From: Prevotellaceae bacterium
Lineage (GTDB): Bacteria > Bacteroidota > Bacteroidia > Bacteroidales > UBA932
Length of the DNA: 11,643 nucleotides
Assembly (NCBI GenBank): GCA_031287815.1
Contig: JAITSM010000161.1
Span: 1-11,643, forward strand
Direction: 5' to 3'
The notes beneath the pieces are model-generated. The model worked only from the letters and a program-made list of their open reading frames with translations. It searched no databases and was not told where the DNA came from. Made by a program: the position numbers and the translations under genes. Positions 4,331-11,643 of this stretch are shown piece after piece (positions within the stretch are counted from its first letter, which is position 1; the number at the start of each line of letters is the position of its first letter).

Positions 4331-6686
4331 AGAAAAAGTTATCGCTTTCCTGTCCGTCGTTGTGGCTGCTGTCGGCGTCGCTGCCGTCGCAGGCGAAGGA
4401 GAGGGGGAGTCCCGGGGGTACGGCAAATTCATCGGTGGTTTTTATATCCAGGTGTTCGTCGGCAATGACTTTTTGCATGAAGAGCCCCCATACCGGCAAT
4501 GCCATGTTGGCTCCGCCGCCCAGCGCGAGGCTTTCGAAGTGTACGTCGCGGTCTTCCGCGCCAACCCATACGCCCGCCGTGAGTTTCGGCATGAAGCCGA
4601 CAAACCAGCCGTCGGACTGGTCATTGGTGGTGCCTGTTTTTCCGGCTAACTGCCCTTGCGGGACGTAGCGGCTGCGCAGGCGGTAGGCGGTGCCTTCGTT
4701 GACTACGGCCTGCATAAGGTTTACCGTAAGGTAGGCCGCCCGGTCGCTCAGGGCTTCCGTTTGCCTGGGCAGGAAGGCCGAGAGCCTGTTTCCCGATTTG
4801 TCTTCAATGTGGGTGACGAAAAAAGGTTCTATGTGGACGCCCCGGCTGGGAAAGGTGTTGTAGGCGCCCACCAGCTCGAAGAGCGTCAGGTCGCAGGAGC
4901 CCAAACAGAGGGAGGGCGCCCAGGGCAAATCGCTTTTGACGCCCATCTTGTGGGCGATATTTATCAGGGCTTGCGGGCCGAATTGTTTCATCAGGTAGGC
5001 CGAAATATTGTTACTGCTTTTGGTCAATCCCCATTTGAGGGTGACCATTTGGCCGATCCATTCGGGCTTGTCCGTGCTTTTGGGCGACCATGTGCTGTCG
5101 CCGACAATGAAGGTCTGCGATACATTCAGCACCCGGTCGCAGGGGGTCATGCCCTGCTGCATGGCGAGCGTATAGAGGAAGGGCTTCATTGTGGAGCCTA
5201 CCTGCCGGCGCGACTGGCGCGCATTGTCGTATTTAAAATAGCGGTAATCGGGGCCGCCTACGTAGGCGCGGACAAAACCGGTTTGCGGCTCTATCGCCAT
5301 GAAGGCGGCGCGGAGGAGGGATTTATAATATAAAATAGAGTCGTGCGGCGTCATCACCGTATCGATAGCACCCCGCTGCCAGGAAAATATTTTCATCGGC
5401 GCCGGTTTTTTGAAAGCGGCTTCGATGTCTTTTTCACTTGCGCCTTCCGCTTTCATCACGCGGTAGCGGTCGCTGGAGAGCATCCCTTGCCGGAGAATCT
5501 GCCGCCCGCGTTCGGGCGCAAGGTCGCTGGCGAAGGGAAAGTTCCGGCGGCGTTTCAATTCGGCGCTGAAGGCAGGCTGGAGGTCATAACGCAAGTGGGT
5601 GGTGATGGCTTCTTCGGCGTAGCGCTGCATGCGGGAGTTGATGGTAGTATGAATTTTCAGCCCGTCGCGGTCAAGGTCGTAGCGGCTGCCGTCGGGTTTT
5701 AAATTTTTGTTGAGCCATCCGTACAGCGGGTCGGTAGCCCATGCGGCGGAGTCGTTCCTGTAATCGAGCAGGCGTTTTCCATAGCGGCTGCGCACAGGTT
5801 GCTGCATGTTCATGATGCGCCGCAGCATGTCGCGGAAGTAGGGCGCCTGCCCCGACAGGTGGTCTTGGGGGTGGAAATTCAGGGTTACCGGCAGCCCTTT
5901 CAGCGAATCGCCTTCCGTTTCCGGGAGGTAGCCGCATTTCACCATTTGCGCAATCACATGGTTGCGGCGCGTCAGGGCGCGCTCGGGGTTGCGCACGGGG
6001 CTGTACATGGTCGGCGCATTGACCACGCCCACCAGCATCGCCGCTTCTTCCAGCGTCAGCTGCGAAGGGTGCTTGCCGAAGAACGTCGAAGCCGCCGACC
6101 GGATGCCGTAGGCGTTGCTGCCATAGAATACGGTATTAAAGTACATCGCAATGATTTCTTCTTTGGTGTAGTTTCGTTCCAGTTTCACGGCGGTAACCCA
6201 TTCTTCCAGTTTTTGCCAGACGCGTTTTATTTTGTTCTGTTCGCGTTGCGAAAATAAATTCAATGCCAGCTGTTGCGAAATGGTACTGCCGCCGCCGGAA
6301 CTTTTATCGCGAAACAGCAGGGTCTTCACGGCCACCCGCCCGAGGCTGAAAAAGTCAATGCCCGCGTGGCTGTAAAAACGCTGGTCTTCCGTAGCCACCA
6401 ACGCGTGTATCAAGAACGGGGACAGTTCGTCGTACGACACAAAAGAGCGATTTTCGATATGGAATGTCGCCAGCACGACGCCATCGGACGAAATAATTTC
6501 GGTCGCCAGGTTACTGTTCGGGTTCTCCAGCTCTTCAAAGGAAGGGATATGCCCCACGTGTCCGACGATTGTAAAGATTAAAATAATGCCCGCTATCCCG
6601 GCAAGAACGACGCCCCAAAACCACCGGACTATTTTCCGTAACCGGGGATGCTTTCCCGGCTTGTTGGATTTATTTTTTTTTGCCAT
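4329..6686 (-). CDS. Bifunctional penicillin-binding protein, class A (PBP1A-like)
   Basis: Class A PBPs polymerise lipid II into glycan and cross-link the peptides on the outer face of the inner membrane. I chose the ATG at 6684-6686 (MAKKNKSNK), giving 785 residues, the usual size. A basic N-terminus is followed by one membrane segment at about 27-42. The GT51 domain follows, with the catalytic ATEDQRFYSHAG motif (Glu near 100), GGGSTISQQ near 131-139 and IAMYFNTVFYGSNAYGI. The transpeptidase domain has all three motifs: STMK (nucleophile Ser near 498), SSN (557-559) and KTGTT (683-685). The tail is acidic. An in-frame ATG at 6776 would add 30 residues lacking family features and would translate a hairpin region, so I rejected it. 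It is divergent from topA. No sign of truncation. Confidence 0.95.
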   Translation of the reverse strand: MAKKNKSNKPGKHPRLRKIVRWFWGVVLAGIAGIILIFTIVGHVGHIPSFEELENPNSNLATEIISSDGVVLATFHIENRSFVSYDELSPFLIHALVATEDQRFYSHAGIDFFSLGRVAVKTLLFRDKSSGGGSTISQQLALNLFSQREQNKIKRVWQKLEEWVTAVKLERNYTKEEIIAMYFNTVFYGSNAYGIRSAASTFFGKHPSQLTLEEAAMLVGVVNAPTMYSPVRNPERALTRRNHVIAQMVKCGYLPETEGDSLKGLPVTLNFHPQDHLSGQAPYFRDMLRRIMNMQQPVRSRYGKRLLDYRNDSAAWATDPLYGWLNKNLKPDGSRYDLDRDGLKIHTTINSRMQRYAEEAITTHLRYDLQPAFSAELKRRRNFPFASDLAPERGRQILRQGMLSSDRYRVMKAEGASEKDIEAAFKKPAPMKIFSWQRGAIDTVMTPHDSILYYKSLLRAAFMAIEPQTGFVRAYVGGPDYRYFKYDNARQSRRQVGSTMKPFLYTLAMQQGMTPCDRVLNVSQTFIVGDSTWSPKSTDKPEWIGQMVTLKWGLTKSSNNISAYLMKQFGPQALINIAHKMGVKSDLPWAPSLCLGSCDLTLFELVGAYNTFPSRGVHIEPFFVTHIEDKSGNRLSAFLPRQTEALSDRAAYLTVNLMQAVVNEGTAYRLRSRYVPQGQLAGKTGTTNDQSDGWFVGFMPKLTAGVWVGAEDRDVHFESLALGGGANMALPVWGLFMQKVIADEHLDIKTTDEFAVPPGLPLSFACDGSDADSSHNDGQESDNFF

Positions 6687-6734
6687 GCTGAAATTTGTAT
6701 ATAAAAAATTACTTATCAACTCCTTATTTTCGGT

Positions 6735-6759
6735 AAAAAAGGCATTTTTCAGGCCTTTT
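6735..6759 (-). terminator. Terminator-like hairpin in the PBP leader
   Basis: On the - strand AAAAGGC (6759-6753), a 9-base loop and GCCTTTT (6743-6737) form a 7-bp stem, followed by two further T. It lies about 50 bases upstream of the PBP start codon, so it could attenuate PBP transcription or stop antisense transcripts. On + it lacks a comparable T-tract. Without a mapped PBP promoter the role stays open. Confidence 0.4.
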
Positions 6760-6782
6760 CGAATACAAAATAACATAAAAAA

Positions 6783-6815
6783 TTTGGAATATACCTTATT
6801 TTATCACTTACTTTG
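6783..6815 (+). promoter_or_regulatory. Probable topA promoter
   Basis: TTTG (6783-6786), a 21-base spacer, then TTACTTTG (6808-6815), one base off TAnnTTTG. Predicted transcription start is about 30 bases before the topA ATG. Confidence 0.5.
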
Positions 6816-6853
6816 CAAAAAAATAGCATACAAACAAATTACCAAATCATACT

Positions 6854-9184
<2,331 letters not shown>

Positions 9185-9318
9185 GTATGAGGTATGAAGT
9201 ATGAAGTATGAACTACCTACTGCCTACTGAAAGCTGCCTACTGACTTCCGGCGCCAGCACTCATAATTCATAATTAAAAAGACATTCTCCATTTTCAATT
9301 TTCAATTCTCCATTAAAT
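9185..9318. repeat. Heptad mosaic filling the whole topA-arginase-like spacer
   Basis: Directly after the topA stop come GTATGAG and three GTATGAA-type units, then TACTGCC, TACTGAA, AGCTGCC, TACTGAC. The core CCGGCGCCAGC (GGCGCC at 9250-9255) follows, then ACTCATA, ATTCATA and an ATTCTCC/ATTTTCA array that ends at the ATG of the next gene (9319). Nothing else fits in these 134 bases, so the promoter and ribosome entry of the downstream gene must lie within or before the repeats. Confidence 0.85.
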
Positions 9319-10290
9319 ATGCAGTTCCAGCAAACCACACACTATGTCCATGCCCATCACCTGCGCACCGAATACCCCGAAGCGCAGGCCGCCATCATCG
9401 GCGCCGGCTCGCACAAGCCGGTGATAGATGCGCTTCTGTCCCTGTATGTACATCGGCATACCGCGCCGGTGCTGCATGTCGAATGTACGAAAAGCGACGT
9501 CGCCGGCCTGGTAAACGACTGCCGGCAACGCAACCTGGTAGCCATTATTGTCGGCAACGCCCGGTTCCAGCCCGACGAACAACCGTTTTCCGCCGCCGTC
9601 GTAGCGCCGTCGGCAAATATGCGGTCGCTGGATTTATACCGGCCGGCGCTGGAACACCCGCAACTGGATATTTTCTCGGTCATCGGCTTCCAGTCCTGCT
9701 TCACCGCCACCGGCGACATGGAATGGCTGCATCAACAGGGCTACGAAACCCTGCGCCTCGGCGCCTTCCGCGATTGCCCCGCCGCCGCCGAGCCCCTGCT
9801 CCGCGAAGCCCACCACGTCTTCTTTGACCTCAATGCCCTGCGCGCCGCCGATGCGCCCGAAATACACCAGCTCTCGCCCAACGGCCTGTACGCCGAAGAA
9901 CTCTGCCAGCTGGCCGCCTTCAGCGGCCGCGCGCCCAAACTGCAAACCTTCCGGCTCTTCAACTTTCTTCCCACCCTCACCCCCGCCTCCCTTACGGCGC
10001 AAACCGCCGCACAGGTATTATGGCACCTCCTCGAAGGCATTGCCGTACGCCACCAGACGCACATCAACGGCACCGCGCACATCAAAAAAATCATTGTAGA
10101 CGCCGGCGACAACGGACAAACAATAGAATTTTTGCACGACGCCATCACCGGCTACTGGTGGTTGCAGATACCGTTAACCGGTGGCGTACACCGCTACATC
10201 GCCTGCCTGCAGGAAGACTACCACTGCGCCTGCCGCCACGAAGTCCCGGTACGCTGGCTGCACTACTTCCAAAAATTCAATGGGAGATGA
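9319..10290 (+). CDS. Arginase/formimidoylglutamase-superfamily protein, degenerate metal site
   Basis: A 323-residue protein recognisable as the Bacteroidota arginase-like family. It has VIGFQSCF (about 121-128), GYETLRLGAFRD (141-152), FFDLNALRAADAP (168-180), SPNGLYAEELCQLAAFSG (186-203), and a C-terminal WWLQIP (280-285) with EDYHCACRHEVPVRW (299-313). Canonical ureohydrolases bind Mn2+ through GGxHS, DxHxD and DxD. Here the DxHxD position reads PSANM (97-101) and the last motif DLN, so ligands appear lost and catalysis is doubtful. It also seems shorter at the N-terminus than family members I recall (about 380 residues). The gene is visibly GC-richer and alanine/proline-richer than its neighbours. 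The ATG directly follows a heptad array, so an alternative start is conceivable. It may be co-transcribed with topA. Substrate unknown. Confidence 0.78.
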   Translation: MQFQQTTHYVHAHHLRTEYPEAQAAIIGAGSHKPVIDALLSLYVHRHTAPVLHVECTKSDVAGLVNDCRQRNLVAIIVGNARFQPDEQPFSAAVVAPSANMRSLDLYRPALEHPQLDIFSVIGFQSCFTATGDMEWLHQQGYETLRLGAFRDCPAAAEPLLREAHHVFFDLNALRAADAPEIHQLSPNGLYAEELCQLAAFSGRAPKLQTFRLFNFLPTLTPASLTAQTAAQVLWHLLEGIAVRHQTHINGTAHIKKIIVDAGDNGQTIEFLHDAITGYWWLQIPLTGGVHRYIACLQEDYHCACRHEVPVRWLHYFQKFNGR

Positions 10291-10449
10291 AAAGTGAAGG
10301 GTGAAGGGTTCCGGAGGGCAGTAGCTGGCGCCTTTTTAGTTTCAGGTTTCAGGTTTAAAGTTTAAGGTTGCCGGCGCCGCTTACTGCCCACTGCCCACTG
10401 CAAACTGCCCCCTGCCCTCCGTTGACCGTTCGCCGTTGACTGTTGACCG
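10291..10449. repeat. Heptad mosaic with two GGCGCC cores after the arginase-like gene
   Basis: The first units, AAAGTGA, AGGGTGA and AGGGTTC in phase, start at the stop codon TGA (10288-10290). Then TAGCTGGCGCC (core 10327-10332), TTTCAGG, TTTCAGG, TTTAAAG, TTTAAGG and a second core CCGGCGCCGC (10373-10378) follow. ACTGCCC-type units come next, then GTTGACC, GTTCGCC, GTTGACT, GTTGACC. At least four different heptad families are concatenated here. Confidence 0.85.
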
Positions 10450-10457
10450 ATACTTCC

Positions 10458-10503
10458 ACCGTCAAAATACTTTCCTGTCTTTGTTTACTGTAAACTTGAC
10501 GGT
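10458..10503. repeat. Inverted repeat ACCGTCAA/TTGACGGT with inner palindrome
   Basis: ACCGTCAA (10458-10465) pairs with TTGACGGT (10496-10503). Between them GTTTACTGTAAAC (10483-10495) is itself symmetric. The outer arms share GTTGACC-like sequence with the heptads immediately before. Confidence 0.5.
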
Positions 10504-10566
10504 CGGTTTCCCCTTTTTCATTAAATATGCTTGTGAACCATCGTTTAAAATACCCGGTGCAGCATT

Positions 10567-10648
10567 TCCCGCAAGCGTGTCGTCGGGTGACGACATGGTT
10601 GCGGGATATCCCGCAAGTCGTTCGTCGGGTGGCAGTACGCTTGCGGGA
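10567..10648. repeat. REP-like tandem hairpins built on TCCCGCAA/TTGCGGGA
   Basis: First hairpin: TCCCGCAA (10567-10574), inner stem TGTCGTC/GACGACA (10578-10584 and 10589-10595) with loop GGGT, and TTGCGGGA (10599-10606). Second: TCCCGCAA (10609-10616) to TTGCGGGA (10641-10648), again containing TCGTCGGGTG, with a weaker inner stem. The junction TTGCGGGATATCCCGCAA is an 18-bp perfect palindrome. The two halves are about 42 bp apart as diverged direct copies. Confidence 0.8.
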
Positions 10649-10804
10649 CAGGCTGAAAGCAGTCCGGACGGCAGGTGGACAGTATTAACCTGTATTTAAA
10701 ACAACCGCTACGCTCCCAAACCCCCTGTCCACTATTATTAGATTCCCGTATGAGCACCTGCTGACCGCAACCCATGTGGTGTTTCATGCCAATTTTAACG
10801 CGCC

Positions 10805-10898
10805 GGTAACTTTTAACTTTTAGTTTTTAACTCTTAAAAGGCGCCAGCTACTGCCTACTGCCCACTGAAGACTGCCTACTGACCTCCGGCGGCAGCTG
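10805..10898. repeat. Heptad mosaic (TAACTTT and TACTGCC types) around GGCGCCAGCTA core
   Basis: TAACTTT, TAACTTT, TAGTTTT, TAACTCT lead into TAAAAGGCGCCAGC (core 10840-10845). TACTGCC, TACTGCC, CACTGAA, GACTGCC, TACTGAC follow, ending in CTCCGGCGGCAGC. Its right half is closely related to the TACTGCC units at about 9220-9245, so whole blocks recur at distant sites. Confidence 0.85.
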
Positions 10899-10957
10899 CG
10901 CAACAACCGTTTCATACGCTTGCGCCGGGAGGAACTTTAAATCGCAGCAGCATTATT

Positions 10958-10980
10958 TGGGAAGCAACATTTTGTTCCCA
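10958..10980. terminator. Hairpin downstream of the second FISUMP gene
   Basis: TGGGAA and CAA on the left (10958-10967, one bulged G) pair with TTG and TTCCCA (10972-10980), with loop CATT. It lies about 23 bases beyond the - strand stop codon. The tract after it on - is AAATAATG rather than T-rich, so intrinsic termination is uncertain. Confidence 0.4.
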
Positions 10981-11003
10981 TTAAACAATTATTTAAAACA
11001 TTA

Positions 11004-11643
11004 CTAATCGCGTACGCAACGAACATTTCGTGCTCCATCATTGGCATTAGATGCATCGGCGCATGGCGTTCCAGTTACGTTCGCGGAGCGGTAGTACCAA
11101 TGGACAGCGCTAAACCCGCACACGTAAGAGGTGTGTTGCTCACCGCATCTCCATCCCATATTCGCGCATAGCCACAGCGTGAGACCGTAAACATCCGGAC
11201 CGCCGAATTCTTCCGCACCTAAGTATGGTTGGGGGTTTTCCGTAGTCGTGGCATAGGGGCAGAATTCGTTGCTCGAATGAAGCACCCAACCCGTCGGACA
11301 GATATCGCTGGCACGTCTGGTGCTGGCATCGCCAGCATAAGGGCCGGCACCGGTTGCAGTGGAATTATAGAAACGCCCGCAACCATAATGAGCGCCACAA
11401 CTGCGGGCAACGCCACGAATGGTATAACCTGTTGCCGTCGGGTTCGGTTTCCCGTCCCACATTAAATCTTCCGCCATCCACCAGGTATTGGTCGGCATTT
11501 GTACAATCCGATAAATGATATCATCCCGCACATCTTTTATCCACGCTTCCCAATTCTGCGCACCGCTGGTGCGTTGCTGGCAAAGATGCGTAGCGTCCAT
11601 GTATAAATCGCTTCCTGTATAAGGGCAATAAAGGCTGCCTATT
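11004..11643 (-). CDS. Partial FISUMP-type secreted/surface protein (N-terminus outside window)
   Basis: The frame is open from the right window edge to a TAG at 11004-11006, so about 212 C-terminal residues are present. The ATG at 11598-11600 is internal. The residues before it (SLYCPYTGSDLY) belong to the same conserved block that continues DATHLCQQRTSGAQNWEAW. The order is typical of a Fibrobacter succinogenes major paralogous domain: YRIVQMPTNTWWMAEDL, a G/C/Y-rich segment with GCGRFYN, DICPTGWVLHSSNEF, a Trp/Cys core, YYRS, and a terminal NVRCVRD. It is related in domain type to the gene at 1-1071 but clearly a different protein. The signal peptide and any N-terminal Ig repeats lie outside. 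It contains many cysteines, fitting an exported, disulphide-bonded domain. Function unknown. Confidence 0.82.
   Translation of the reverse strand, partial: IGSLYCPYTGSDLYMDATHLCQQRTSGAQNWEAWIKDVRDDIIYRIVQMPTNTWWMAEDLMWDGKPNPTATGYTIRGVARSCGAHYGCGRFYNSTATGAGPYAGDASTRRASDICPTGWVLHSSNEFCPYATTTENPQPYLGAEEFGGPDVYGLTLWLCANMGWRCGEQHTSYVCGFSAVHWYYRSANVTGTPCADASNANDGARNVRCVRD

Larger units (their letters stand above)
10291..11003. other. Gene-free repeat zone between arginase-like and second FISUMP gene
   Basis: Contents: a heptad mosaic (10291-10449), an 8-bp inverted repeat (10458-10503), REP-like paired hairpins (10567-10648), a second heptad mosaic (10805-10898) and a hairpin (10958-10980). I see no structure in 10655-10800 or 10900-10950. 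Short open frames on both strands here overlap the hairpins and have no recognisable protein features. The flanking genes converge. Confidence 0.65.

Noticed and set aside
6687..6776. Longer PBP start at 6776 (30 extra residues)
   Set aside because: The added residues do not look like a PBP cytoplasmic tail and overlap a leader hairpin. MAKKNK at 6686 gives a standard basic tail before the membrane segment.
10436..10787. Overlapping 80-90 codon frames on both strands
   Set aside because: They run through REP-like hairpins and inverted repeats, lack domains, and exclude each other.

Overview
The window looks like a chromosomal piece from a Bacteroidota (Bacteroidales-type) bacterium. The evidence is mixed. 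Two promoters match the Bacteroidota sigma consensus (TTTG, about 19-22 bases, TAnnTTTG). Start codons lack a Shine-Dalgarno sequence and follow A/T-rich leaders. There are two partial FISUMP-type surface proteins, and an arginase-superfamily protein of a kind I know mainly from Bacteroidota. Genus cannot be decided from this sequence.

Layout: (1) 1-1071, 3' part of a cysteine-rich secreted or surface protein (+). (2) 1072-1678, a gene-free repeat zone with heptad repeats, ten 21-bp units carrying the palindrome CGTTTTAAAACG, a GC hairpin and a 54-bp perfect palindrome. (3) 1679-3460, an oxaloacetate decarboxylase/pyruvate carboxylase B-like protein (-) whose C-terminal biotinyl-like domain lacks the biotin lysine. 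(4) 3461-4328, a gene-free zone with two divergent promoters. One drives the decarboxylase gene. The other leads into a roughly 170-nt structured candidate small RNA, followed by hairpin-rich repeats. (5) 4329-6686, a bifunctional class A penicillin-binding protein (-). (6) 6854-9184, DNA topoisomerase I (+). (7) 9319-10290, a degenerate arginase-family protein (+). (8) 10291-11003, another gene-free repeat zone with a REP-like paired hairpin. (9) 11004-11643, the C-terminal part of a second FISUMP protein (-).

The housekeeping genes act separately (cell-wall polymerisation, supercoil relaxation, C3/C4 carboxylation chemistry) and do not form an obvious operon. The most distinctive signal is between genes. 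Most intergenic spaces hold arrays of degenerate 7-bp repeats whose heptad differs from array to array. They are arranged around a recurring GGCGCC core, usually GGCGCCAGC, and several begin or end exactly at a stop or start codon. This mosaic and the candidate small RNA are the parts most worth following up.
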